From: Mannheimia cairinae
Lineage (GTDB): Bacteria > Pseudomonadota > Gammaproteobacteria > Enterobacterales > Pasteurellaceae
DNA: 64,000 nucleotides
Assembly (NCBI RefSeq): GCF_028649535.1
Contig: NZ_JAQSJE010000001.1
Location: 1 to 64,000, forward strand
Direction: 5' to 3'
Made by a program: the position numbers and the translations under genes. This document shows positions 40,725 through 49,604 of this stretch, in pieces. Every line of letters begins with the position of its first letter. Positions within the stretch are counted from its first letter, which is position 1. Below the pieces are notes generated by a model, which was not told where the DNA came from, made no database searches, and saw only the letters and a list, made by a program, of their open reading frames with translations.

Positions 40725-41810
40725 TGATTGTGAATGACGTTTAAAACACATTTTGGCATTACTTTCTGTAATACATAACTTTTGAGCAATTTCTCGCCAT
40801 GTTAAATTATTGTTCTTTAACACCATAATTTGTTGATATTTTAACTGTGAATGATTTTTTAGATCTTCTTTTGATTTAACCCACCCTAATTCTTTAGCCC
40901 AACGATTGATTGTACTAATATTAACATCAAATTGTTGAGCGATCTGTTTTAATGATATATCAGGTTTATTGTACCCAAACATTTTAATCAATCGTTCTTT
41001 ACTAACTTGTTGATTAGTCCATCTTTTTTTCGAACGATTTGACTGAATTTTACTAAATTGTGATTCACTAAATCGTTCCCAAATCCAACGAGCAGCACTT
41101 TTGGCGATACCTTTCAATTCACGATATGCTAACGGAGGCTATTGATTTTGATTAAGTTGTTCTAATAACTACAACAAATAGTGATTAAATTGGTCTAATT
41201 TTTGACCTGATTTTTTAAATTGTAATACTTTACGATAGCCAATTCGTTTAATTTGATTGAATAAATCACAGTTTCTTCCTTCGATAAATTCATCATCTGT
41301 TTTATAAAATACTGAAACATCTGATAAATCAACAAAATCAGCCAAATAATCTAAACTGTATGCTGGCACATTTAATACAAATGTTCGCCAAAAATCTGAA
41401 TTAGGATTTTTGGTAAAAACACCAACATAATGTTTATCAGCCCCTAATTTATCAATATATGCTTGTTGTATTTTTCTAAAATAAACGATTGGTTTTATTC
41501 TTGCATTAGCTGTATTACAAATTGGCTATTCAAGTGCGTAAATATAATGACATCGCCCATTCAATTTATTTTGAACAATAATATTTGGCTATGGTAATCC
41601 AACAAGTTCCCAATCCATTGCTGAATTTTCACGATCTAAATCAAACACCATAAACTTAATGAATAAATCATTAAATTGAATGTACTTGTGTGTTAATGCA
41701 ACTTCTTTTCGATTTATCCATACGCCATCGCCAAAACAATCAGTCTACTTAATGTGATCTCGTAAACTGTTGTTAAAATCATCTAATGTATAATATTTTC
41801 TGTTAAACAT
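40722..41810 (-). CDS. rep: ColE2-type replication initiator (Replicase/PriCT family) with five in-frame TAG codons
   Basis: A single 362-codon frame starting at ATG 41810, with AGGAGT seven bases before it, and ending at TAA 40722. It matches plasmid ColE2 Rep proteins throughout: FMVFDLDRENSAMDWEL (about 54-70), NGRCHYIYALE (about 84-94), GVFTKNPNSDFWRTFVLN (about 127-144), YSLDYLADFVDL, then the PriCT segment PPLAYRELKGIAKSAARWIW and two helix-turn-helix motifs at the end. Codons 22, 74, 95, 214 and 224 are TAG (41745-41747, 41589-41591, 41526-41528, 41169-41171, 41139-41141). There is no TAA, TGA or frameshift. Without suppression only 21 residues are made. All five fit Gln, though other residues are possible; CAG also occurs three times in the last third. 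Confidence 0.75.
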
Positions 41811-41820
41811 TGTACTCCTT

Positions 41821-41880
41821 TCATCTAAATAGTTTTTCATTATGACGATACACTGATAAATGATCTAAATGGCTTATCAT
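41821..41880 (-). CDS. Possible 19-residue leader peptide upstream of rep
   Basis: ATG at 41880, product MISHLDHLSVYRHNEKLFR, TGA at 41821-41823 overlapping the rep SD ten bases before the rep ATG. This spacing would allow translational coupling or attenuation of rep. There is no good SD of its own, so it may be chance. Confidence 0.25.
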   Translation of the reverse strand: MISHLDHLSVYRHNEKLFR

Positions 41881-42004
41881 TTCAATGTATCTGAATTCAG
41901 GCTAACACATAAAATTCAATTTCTAACATTTTTTGTTTGTTTTTTTAATCTGTTAATTTGAATAATATGCTTGATTGATTAAAATTAAATCAATTCAATG
42001 TTAA

Positions 42005-42056
42005 GTAACACAATACTATCCCATTTCAGATAATAATAATTAAAAAGGTGTAATAT
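42005..42056 (+). repeat. Duplicated leader sequence, copy 1
   Basis: Begins GTAACACAATACTATCCCAT and includes TTTCAGATAATAATAATTAA and AAAAAGGTGTAATAT. About 85% identical to 42088-42139. It ends in an SD and ATG that open only a five-codon frame (MFENV). Confidence 0.75.
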
Positions 42057-42087
42057 GTTTGAAAATGTTTAATGAAATTGATTGGTA

Positions 42088-42139
42088 GTAACACAATATC
42101 ATCCCATTTCAGATATTAATAATTAAAAGGTATAATAAT
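42088..42139 (+). repeat. Duplicated leader sequence, copy 2
   Basis: Begins GTAACACAATATCATCCCAT and ends AAAAGGTATAATAAT. Starts 83 bases after copy 1. The SD is kept but no ATG, GTG or TTG follows. The downstream frame reads LKTISNVLDSIQGIHTSFGS and more (about 40 residues to a TGA near 42258), so it may be the relic of a small gene. Confidence 0.7.
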
Positions 42140-42345
42140 ATTAAAAACGATTTCAAATGTACTAGATTCAATTCAAGGCATTCATACATCGTTTGGCTCA
42201 TACTTGATTGCTACTGTTGGCACATTCAATGCTTGGCGGAAAAATTTAGATACTTTGTGATGTGTTTAGTGTATTGTATAGACGTATTTTAGACGTAATC
42301 GAATAAGATCATTTATTGAACAAATCATCAATAGACATTTCATTA

Positions 42346-42357
42346 TAGTAACCATTT
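42346..42357 (+). repeat. Candidate attR core
   Basis: TAGTAACCATTT, identical to 37440-37451, followed by an arm-like GTAACCAAAT at 42360-42369, which resembles the inverse of GGTTACCAAAT at the left end. Confidence 0.35.
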
Positions 42358-42507
42358 AAGTAACCAAATTATATTGATAGATTTTGAAATGCTATATTTT
42401 GTATAGCTTTATCTTAGTCAAATCAATTTTTATTATAAAAGCATATTGCACTCTTACAAAAAAATCTCTACTATTTATAAATATTTATATTAAATAGAAA
42501 AAAATAT

Positions 42508-43146
42508 ATGAACCCTAAATTAACTCCCTATATTACTACTGCTGATATGTTAGTAGAAACCTTTGGTAAACATTGTGAGGTTGTTTTACACGATCTTGCT
42601 ACTCCTGAAAATTCTGTTGTTTATGTTGCAGGTAATGTTACTCATCGGCAAGTTGGACAAAACTTTGATCATTTAGTTACTCAAGTGATAATGTCAGACC
42701 GTCTTAAAAATGATTTTGTTGCCAATTATTACTTTGAAAGTCAAGGTAAGCTTATTCGTTCTTCTACCCAGCTTATTTTTGATGAAGATGCACAACCCGA
42801 GCATAAATTAATTGGAGCCTTGTGTATCAATATTGATACAAGCCCTATTACTACCCAAATCGCTTATTTAAACGAATTTTTACCTAATCTGCACCCTGCT
42901 CAATCACAAGCAAGCGATGAAGAATTACCATTATCAGCCTTAATGAATCGGCTGATAGAAAGTATTTTAGGTTCAGATTTACCACAAGCACTCAGTCGAG
43001 ATGAAAAAATTGAAAAGGTTCGTTTTATGGAAGAAAAAGGAGTTTTCTTAATGAAAGGTGGTATTGATAAAGTTGCCGAAAAATTAAAGGTAAATAAAGT
43101 TACGATTTACAGCTATTTAGATGAAATTAAAGGAAAACGTGGATGA
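42508..43146 (+). CDS. YheO/DauR-type transcriptional regulator
   Basis: 212 residues. N-terminal YheO-like PAS domain (about 5-115, with TFGKHCEVVLHDL and IGALCINIDTS) and a C-terminal helix-turn-helix of the HTH_22 class (about 165-208, GIDKVAEKLKVNKVTIYSYLDEI). DauR, a member of this family, controls D-arginine use; related proteins often sit with RidA and amino-acid enzymes, as here. The stop overlaps the ridA start by four bases (ATGA), so it is cotranscribed and probably regulates its own operon. Confidence 0.85.
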   Translation: MNPKLTPYITTADMLVETFGKHCEVVLHDLATPENSVVYVAGNVTHRQVGQNFDHLVTQVIMSDRLKNDFVANYYFESQGKLIRSSTQLIFDEDAQPEHKLIGALCINIDTSPITTQIAYLNEFLPNLHPAQSQASDEELPLSALMNRLIESILGSDLPQALSRDEKIEKVRFMEEKGVFLMKGGIDKVAEKLKVNKVTIYSYLDEIKGKRG

Positions 43147-43520
43147 AAATGATTTTACCTAATCAAAGCAAAGGACATTACACACCTGCCGTTCAATCAA
43201 ATGGAATGCTATATGTTTCAGGCCAATTGCCTATAGATAAATCAGGCAATATCACTGGTGATATCGTCCAACAGACAAAGCAAGCTCTACACAATCTAGA
43301 ACAGATTTTAAAAGAAACTGGCATTAGCAAAAATGATGTAGTGCAATGCCGCTTATATATTCCTGATATTGCTTATTGGGATAGTGTTAATCAAGAGTAC
43401 GCTAACTTTTTTGGTGAGCATAAACCAGCACGAACAATAGTACCTTGCCGCTCATTACGCTCATTACATTACAACGCATTAATCGAAATTGATGCTATCG
43501 CTGAAATGCGTAAAAATTAG
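43143..43520 (+). CDS. RidA family enamine/imine deaminase
   Basis: 125 residues of the YjgF/YER057c/UK114 fold. These proteins hydrolyse reactive 2-aminoacrylate and related enamines released by PLP enzymes. Signature stretches: GMLYVSGQLPIDKSGNI (about 22-38), QTKQALHNLEQIL, and the Arg-bearing PARTIVPCRS (about 97-106), then NALIEIDAIAEM. The usual RxxVxVxxLP sequence is altered here (RTIVPCRSL), so activity on aminoacrylate is likely but not certain. It lies directly before a PLP enzyme. Confidence 0.87.
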   Translation: MKMILPNQSKGHYTPAVQSNGMLYVSGQLPIDKSGNITGDIVQQTKQALHNLEQILKETGISKNDVVQCRLYIPDIAYWDSVNQEYANFFGEHKPARTIVPCRSLRSLHYNALIEIDAIAEMRKN

Positions 43521-43529
43521 GAGAATAAT

Positions 43530-44624
43530 ATGAAATTCATCTGCTCTAAATGTCATCACCTTGAAGATGTATCTACCCATCAAGCAAATTGCCAATGTGG
43601 AGGTTTATGGAAACTGGATTTCTCTCCACCAACATTCTCGATTGATCAAATTGATAAAAATGAATGGAGTCTATTTCGTTACCGCAAGTTTCTTGCATTA
43701 CAAGATGACGCTTGGCGTTCAGTATCTCTTGGTGAAGGAATGACACCTATTGTTCCCCTTGATGATAAGGTATTACTTAAAATGGATTACTATATGCCAA
43801 CATTATCATTTAAAGATAGAGGTGCGGTTGTATTAGTAAGCCACTGCAAATCTATCGGCGTAAAAAGTGTTGTGCAAGATAGTAGTGGCAATGCTGGTAA
43901 TAGTATTGCAGCTTATTCAGCTAGAGCTGGTATTGAATGCGAAATTTTTGTTCCTGAAGGTACTTCACCAAAAAAGATCAATATGATCAAAGCTCATGGT
44001 GCCAAAATAAATATTGTTCCTGGTAGCCGGGATAATTGTGCTGATGTATGCCGAGCTAAAGTACAACAACAAAGCGTTTATTATGCAAACCACGTTTATA
44101 ATCCATTTTTCTATGAAGGCACAAAAACCTATATTTATGAAACATTCGAACAGCTAGGCAGAATACCAAAACATCTTGTTATTCCTGTTGGGAATGGCAC
44201 ACTCTTTATTGGGGTAATAAAAGGGCTAGAACATTTACTAGAAAGTGGCATTATTACAGAATTTCCAACCATTATTGCAGTACAAAGTGAATTTTGTGAC
44301 CCTCTATTACAAGCAAATAAAAAAGGAACAAACTTAGCTGAAAAGGTCGAAATAAAACCTACTCTTGCAGAAGGCATTGCGATTGGTCAGCCAATGAGAG
44401 CTGAAGAAATTCTCACTTATGCACAAAAATACCCAATTCATTTTATTCACGCTCCTGAAGATAAAATTCTAATCGCTCGTGAACATTTAGCCTTAAAAGG
44501 TATTTATTGCGAACATACTACTGCTGCAAACTATGCTGCTTATTTACATTATTGTGAATTATACGGAACTATTAACGATTGCTTAATTACAATGTGTGGT
44601 GCAGGTTTAAAATCTGATCACTAA
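43530..44624 (+). CDS. Threonine-synthase-like PLP enzyme
   Basis: 364 residues, fold type II PLP enzyme. It has an N-terminal zinc-ribbon-like stretch (C5-x2-C8 and CQCGG at 21-25). PLP Lys is at 95 (LSFKDRGA), the phosphate/substrate loop is DSSGNAGNSIAAYSARAG (about 128-145), and the PLP-phosphate glycine loop is VGNGTLFIG (about 222-230). Most like ThrC, but genomic company (RidA, YheO-type regulator, YeaK) suggests a catabolic ammonia-lyase or dehydratase acting on serine, threonine or diaminopropionate. The substrate cannot be read from sequence. SD AGGAGA. Confidence 0.78.
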   Translation: MKFICSKCHHLEDVSTHQANCQCGGLWKLDFSPPTFSIDQIDKNEWSLFRYRKFLALQDDAWRSVSLGEGMTPIVPLDDKVLLKMDYYMPTLSFKDRGAVVLVSHCKSIGVKSVVQDSSGNAGNSIAAYSARAGIECEIFVPEGTSPKKINMIKAHGAKINIVPGSRDNCADVCRAKVQQQSVYYANHVYNPFFYEGTKTYIYETFEQLGRIPKHLVIPVGNGTLFIGVIKGLEHLLESGIITEFPTIIAVQSEFCDPLLQANKKGTNLAEKVEIKPTLAEGIAIGQPMRAEEILTYAQKYPIHFIHAPEDKILIAREHLALKGIYCEHTTAANYAAYLHYCELYGTINDCLITMCGAGLKSDH

Positions 44625-44633
44625 GGGATGATT

Positions 44634-45119
44634 ATGTCTGAACAAACTTTTGAAAAATTAACTACACTTTTAACACAACATCAAGCACGCTATCGTGTAG
44701 TAGAACACTCAACTGCGGGGAAATCAGAAGAGGTAGCGAAAATCCGTGGCACTCAAATAGGGCAAGGAGCAAAAGCCCTTGTTTGTAAAGTAAAAGGCAA
44801 TGGCATAAAACAAGTAATCCTTGCCGTTCTGCCTGCCGACTGCCAAGCAGATTTAAGCCAAATTGCTACACACTTAGGCGGATTGAAAGCCTCACTCGCT
44901 AGTCCTGCAGAAGTAGCGGCATTCACTGATTGCGTCTTCGGTGCTATTCCACCATTTAGTTTCCACCCCGATCTGATGTTAATTGCCGATCCAAGTCTGC
45001 TCGAACGCTACGATGAACTCGCCTTTAATGCTGGTACATTAGAACGTTCCGTTATACTAAATACTAGCGATTACGGACGGATTGTTAATCCTACTCTAGT
45101 AAAGTTTGCTAAAGCCTGA
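44634..45119 (+). CDS. yeaK: Aminoacyl-tRNA deacylase, YeaK type (YbaK/ProX fold)
   Basis: 161 residues from the ATG at 44634, with AAGGGATG upstream; an ATG six bases earlier is also in frame. Strong match to E. coli YeaK: IRGTQIGQGAKALVCKVKGN (about 36-55), LGGLKASLASPAEV and GAIPPFSFHPDL. Proteins of this fold clear mischarged aminoacyl-tRNAs in trans. Placed after RidA and a PLP enzyme, it may guard translation against amino acids formed or handled by this operon. A terminator follows. Confidence 0.88.
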   Translation: MSEQTFEKLTTLLTQHQARYRVVEHSTAGKSEEVAKIRGTQIGQGAKALVCKVKGNGIKQVILAVLPADCQADLSQIATHLGGLKASLASPAEVAAFTDCVFGAIPPFSFHPDLMLIADPSLLERYDELAFNAGTLERSVILNTSDYGRIVNPTLVKFAKA

Positions 45120-45139
45120 TTTTGTAAAAAATAGATAAA

Positions 45140-45166
45140 AAAACACCGCTTGTTAGGCGGTGTTTT
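45140..45166. terminator. Bidirectional terminator after yeaK
   Basis: AAAACACCGC (45140-45149) pairs with GCGGTGTTTT (45157-45166). The left arm carries an uptake signal (45144-45152). It serves yeaK and the convergent MBL-fold gene. Confidence 0.87.
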
Positions 45167-45175
45167 ACAATAAGA

Positions 45176-46030
45176 TTAGTATTTTAACACTTCACTTTCA
45201 TTCGGTACTGCAACTCGTTTTTCAAAGGCTTTTCCTTTGATAAATTCACGCATATCCGCTTTGCTGACCATTCCGTGATTGACTGTATCCATATGTACGG
45301 TAATGATGTTGGCTTTCGGCATTGTTTCTGCCATTTTTGCTACATCTTTTGTATCCATAATGATGCCTGCTGGGTCAAAATTATCCATTTCTGCACCACC
45401 TGTATTCATTACAACAACTTCTGGTTGATAACGATTTAATGCAGATTCTACTTCTTCATTCCAAATGGTATCGCCTAAAATATATAATGTTTTCTCATTT
45501 TCAGTTTGGAATACTACCCCCATTGCTTCACCTAACATTTCCGCAACCATAGGGTTAGAGTACATTTCATCAGTGCCGTGCTGACCACCTGTTTTAGATA
45601 GTTTTACATTTTTAAATTCAGTATTTTTGCCAACTACACGTACATCTTTAAAGCCTTGGGCACGAATGATTTTGGCATCATTTGCATCTTGCACAAAAAT
45701 TGGTAGTTCTTTATTAATTAATTTCTGTGCAGCTTCATCCCAGTGATCATCGTGAGTATGAGTCACAATTACCGCATCTACACCTTTTAACACACTTTCT
45801 ACTGGTTCCGCTAATGCTATTAATGGGTTACGTAATTGGCTATTTGGCGTGCCTGCAAACCCTTCATATGCACCTTTTTCAGCAAGGTAAGGATCGACTA
45901 AAAAAGTGGCATCACCATAGGTGATTTTAGCTGTAGCATTGCGAATATGTTGATATTGAATTTCTGCCTGTGCTGATGTTGCCACGATAGAACCAAGAGC
46001 AAGTGCTGAGAATAATGTATTTAATTTCAT
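45176..46030 (-). CDS. Exported MBL-fold metallo-hydrolase
   Basis: 284 residues with a signal peptide (1-22, ending TSAQA). Metallo-beta-lactamase fold: THTHDDHWD (about 90-98, the HxHxDH zinc motif), GGQHG (about 148-152), GDT (about 191-193) and TVHMDTVNHG near the end. Nearest in layout to the UlaG-like/L-ascorbate-lactonase type of MBL hydrolases, but exported. Substrate unknown. Divergent from a GlxA-type regulator that is its likely controller. SD AAGGAAA. Confidence 0.83.
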   Translation of the reverse strand: MKLNTLFSALALGSIVATSAQAEIQYQHIRNATAKITYGDATFLVDPYLAEKGAYEGFAGTPNSQLRNPLIALAEPVESVLKGVDAVIVTHTHDDHWDEAAQKLINKELPIFVQDANDAKIIRAQGFKDVRVVGKNTEFKNVKLSKTGGQHGTDEMYSNPMVAEMLGEAMGVVFQTENEKTLYILGDTIWNEEVESALNRYQPEVVVMNTGGAEMDNFDPAGIIMDTKDVAKMAETMPKANIITVHMDTVNHGMVSKADMREFIKGKAFEKRVAVPNESEVLKY

Positions 46031-46170
46031 ACTGTTTCCTTTGTAAACTTTTGTTGAAAAATGACCGCTTGTTTGCGATGGATGTATTATGCTGAAAAGC
46101 GTCCCCAGAAAAAATTGACTTTTTGTGCAATAAGCGAAAGAATTGGGTCAAATTAAAATAAGGAAAAGAG

Positions 46171-47121
46171 ATGAATCTACCTAAAGTTGCTATAGTGCTT
46201 TACCCTGATTTTAACCCGATTGTGTTTGTGATTCCGCAAATGCTGTTTGCAATGGAAATAGAGGGAAAACCTCTTTTTGAAGTAAAAACCGTTTCAGAAA
46301 ATCTAACGCAAGCGGTCGGAAATGGTGGAAAAATTGCAATTTCTGCCGACGAAGATTTAACTTGGGCGGATCAAGCTGATCTTATTGTAGTCGCTGGTTG
46401 GGGAAATATTGAAGTACCACCTTCGGTAGCACTCACTGAAGTATTACAGCGAGGGAATGTTCGAGGGGCAACCATTGTCGGATTATGTTATGGTAGCTAT
46501 GCTCTTGCCTATGCCGGCATTTTAGACGGTAAACAAGCCACTACGCATTGGCTTGCAAAACAAGATTTTAATCAACGTTTCCCACAAATTCAGCTTGACC
46601 CAAACGCACTTTATGTTGAACAAGATAATGTGATTACCTCTGCAGGTGCAATCGCAGGAATGGATTGTTGTTTGGCGATTGTGCGAAAGATTTATGGTGT
46701 AAAAATTAGTAATCATTTTGCACGTTTAATGGTTACCGCCCCACATCGTGAAGGTGGTCAGGCACAGTTTATAGAGCAACCAATTGCTCAACGGACTAGT
46801 AATCAAACCATCAATACATTATTGGACTATTTGCAACAAAATCTAGCTAAATCGCATAATATTGATGATCTTGCCACAAAATTAGCAATGAGCCGAAGCA
46901 CTTTCACTCGTCATTTTCGTAAAGCAACAGGGATGGCTGTGGGAGAATGGTTAATTGAAAACCGCCTACAACGTGGTAGAGAATTATTAGAAAGTAGCGA
47001 TTTGAGTATTGAACAAATTGCTTCTGAGATAGGATTCCAAACCGCCGTTTCTTTCCGCCAGCATTTTAAAGCTAAGCATTTTGTTAGTCCTAAGCAATGG
47101 CGATGCAGTTTTGGTCAATAA
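46171..47121 (+). CDS. GlxA-type AraC family regulator
   Basis: 316 residues. N-terminal DJ-1/PfpI (glutamine-amidotransferase-like) domain about 5-185, with the elbow GLCYGSYALA (about 109-118) and TTHW. C-terminal AraC DNA-binding domain about 215-316, with two helix-turn-helices (LATKLAMSRSTFTRHFRK and IEQIASEIGFQTAVSFRQHF). Such regulators sense small metabolites. It is divergent from the exported MBL hydrolase over 140 bases, so it probably activates that gene. The SD AAGGAAAAG precedes the ATG. Confidence 0.88.
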   Translation: MNLPKVAIVLYPDFNPIVFVIPQMLFAMEIEGKPLFEVKTVSENLTQAVGNGGKIAISADEDLTWADQADLIVVAGWGNIEVPPSVALTEVLQRGNVRGATIVGLCYGSYALAYAGILDGKQATTHWLAKQDFNQRFPQIQLDPNALYVEQDNVITSAGAIAGMDCCLAIVRKIYGVKISNHFARLMVTAPHREGGQAQFIEQPIAQRTSNQTINTLLDYLQQNLAKSHNIDDLATKLAMSRSTFTRHFRKATGMAVGEWLIENRLQRGRELLESSDLSIEQIASEIGFQTAVSFRQHFKAKHFVSPKQWRCSFGQ

Positions 47122-47143
47122 GACATTAGGAAATAAATATAAA

Positions 47144-47196
47144 AATAATCCGTACTTTCAACTAGTTAATCTCTAATGAAAATACGGATTATTTAT
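47144..47196. terminator. Bidirectional terminator between the AraC-type gene and frmA
   Basis: AATAATCCGTA (47144-47154) pairs perfectly with TACGGATTATT (47183-47193), with a 28-base loop and A/T tails on both sides, between convergent genes. Confidence 0.75.
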
Positions 47197-47223
47197 CTAA
47201 TGTTAATGCTTTAAGTTAAATAA

Positions 47224-48375
<1,152 letters not shown>

Positions 48376-48608
48376 TTATAAAAGGGTAGATATATTATTT
48401 GTAATTGATATTTGTGATATTCAGGTATCATTTAAAGTGATAATAAACAGAGATAAGAACTTAAATGAAAAGTAAATAGTAACTATATTACTTGTGTAAA
48501 TTTAGCATCAATAAAGTTTTTTAAAGAATGGAAAAGGGGCTAAAAATTTAGTAATCTACAAATCATATCAAATTAACCCTACCTTGTAATTTAGATGAGA
48601 ATTTACCT

Positions 48609-49529
48609 ATGGCAATTTATTATGGCTTAGATATTGGCGGTACAAAAATTGAGCTGGCTGCATTTAATGAAAAATTAGAGAAACTTTATAGCGAGCGTGT
48701 TCCCACACCACAAACAAATTATGAAGATTGGTTAAATACGGTGGTTGCGTTAGTTAATAATGCTGATGCTAAATTTAAGGAGAAAGGTAGCGTAGGTTTG
48801 GGTTTACCTGGGTTCGTTAATCGTGAAACAGGGATTGCCGAAATTACTAATATTCGAGTCGCAGATGGTAAGGCTATCCTTAAAGATTTAAGCCAGCGTT
48901 TGGGGCGAGAAGTTCGTGCAGAAAATGATGCTAACTGCTTTGCTCTTTCTGAAGCTTGGGATAAAAGCAATCAATCTTACTCCACCGTTTTAGGCCTGAT
49001 TATTGGTACAGGCTTTGGCGGGGGTTTTGTATTTGATGGAAAAATTCATTCTGGACGTATTGGTATGGCAGGTGAAGTCGGTCATATGCAATTAAATTAT
49101 CACGCATTAAAATTATTAGGCTGGGATAACGCACCTATTTATGATTGTGGTTGTGGTAATCGTGCGTGTTTAGATACTTATATTTCAGGTAGAGGCTTTG
49201 AGTTATTATTCGCTGATTTAGTGGGTGAAAAAGCGTCTGCTAAAGAGATCATTGAGCGTTTCTATAAAAACGAACAAGATGTGGTTGCTTTTGTTGATAA
49301 ATATATTGAGCTGATGGCAATTAGCATTGGTAATTTAATTACTATTTTAGATCCCGATATGATTGTATTTGGCGGTGGTTTATCTAATTTCGATTATATT
49401 TATGAGGCTTTACCAAAAGCATTACCTAAACATTTAATGCGTTCTGCAAAAGTACCTGTCTTTAAAAAAGCCATTCACGGAGATTCTGGCGGTACAAGAG
49501 GAGCAGCTGCGTTATTCTTGAAAGCATAA
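48609..49529 (+). CDS. nagK: N-acetyl-D-glucosamine kinase
   Basis: 306-residue ROK-family kinase that phosphorylates GlcNAc from wall turnover or host glycans to GlcNAc-6-P. ATP site [10 protein letters not shown] at 6-15, catalytic Asp in [14 protein letters not shown] (about 101-114), GTGFGGG (about 132-138), and the zinc site GH(x)n with [10 protein letters not shown]. The pattern follows E. coli NagK (303 residues) and not NanK. No SD of strength; the ATG at 48609 is the first in the frame. Stand-alone gene. Confidence 0.9.
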   Translation: MAIYYGLDIGGTKIELAAFNEKLEKLYSERVPTPQTNYEDWLNTVVALVNNADAKFKEKGSVGLGLPGFVNRETGIAEITNIRVADGKAILKDLSQRLGREVRAENDANCFALSEAWDKSNQSYSTVLGLIIGTGFGGGFVFDGKIHSGRIGMAGEVGHMQLNYHALKLLGWDNAPIYDCGCGNRACLDTYISGRGFELLFADLVGEKASAKEIIERFYKNEQDVVAFVDKYIELMAISIGNLITILDPDMIVFGGGLSNFDYIYEALPKALPKHLMRSAKVPVFKKAIHGDSGGTRGAAALFLKA

Positions 49530-49550
49530 AGAGATATCAATTCAATGATA

Positions 49551-49600
49551 AAGGCATAGTAAACGCTATTTTATACATAAGTTGTACTATGCCTTATTTC
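49551..49600. terminator. Terminator between nagK and sapD
   Basis: AAGGCATAGTA (49551-49561) pairs perfectly with TACTATGCCTT (49585-49595), followed by ATTTCTTCTTT. Ends nagK; usable from sapD in the opposite direction. Confidence 0.75.
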
Positions 49601-49604
49601 TTCT

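Larger units (their letters stand above)
37440..42357. mobile_element. Small integrated element with P4-type integrase and ColE2-type replication gene
   Basis: About 4.9 kb bounded by a 12-base direct repeat (TAGTAACCATTT). It holds an integrase at the left end pointing inward, an XRE repressor, a GIY-YIG protein, a small gene, an excisionase/AlpA-like gene, and a replication initiator on the minus strand. No uptake signal occurs from 36590 to 45143, although at least fifteen exact copies lie elsewhere in the window. There are no structural, packaging or transfer genes, so it is plasmid- or satellite-like. Two of its genes carry in-frame TAG codons. The ends are inferred, not proven. Confidence 0.7.
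41811..42507. other. Non-coding end of the element: rep leader, candidate origin, att and host promoter
   Basis: 697 bases without a clear gene. From left: the rep SD and leader with a 19-codon reading frame; AT-rich DNA (41930-42000); two copies of a 52-base repeat; a stretch open in two frames but without a standard start (about 42140-42260); the candidate attR at 42346-42357; and the promoter region of the YheO-type regulator. ColE2-type origins are short and lie near rep, so the origin is probably here. I see no tRNA in this stretch, including none with a CTA anticodon. Confidence 0.5.

Noticed and set aside
40505-41810. General reassignment of TAG to Gln in the element
   Set aside because: Three other genes of the element end at TAG in natural places, one right before a terminator, and CAG is still used in int, the XRE gene and the end of rep. 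Conditional suppression is kept as a hypothesis, full reassignment is not.
41811-42507. A suppressor tRNA gene in the non-coding end of the element
   Set aside because: I looked for a CTA anticodon arm with a matching T-loop and acceptor stem and found no convincing cloverleaf.
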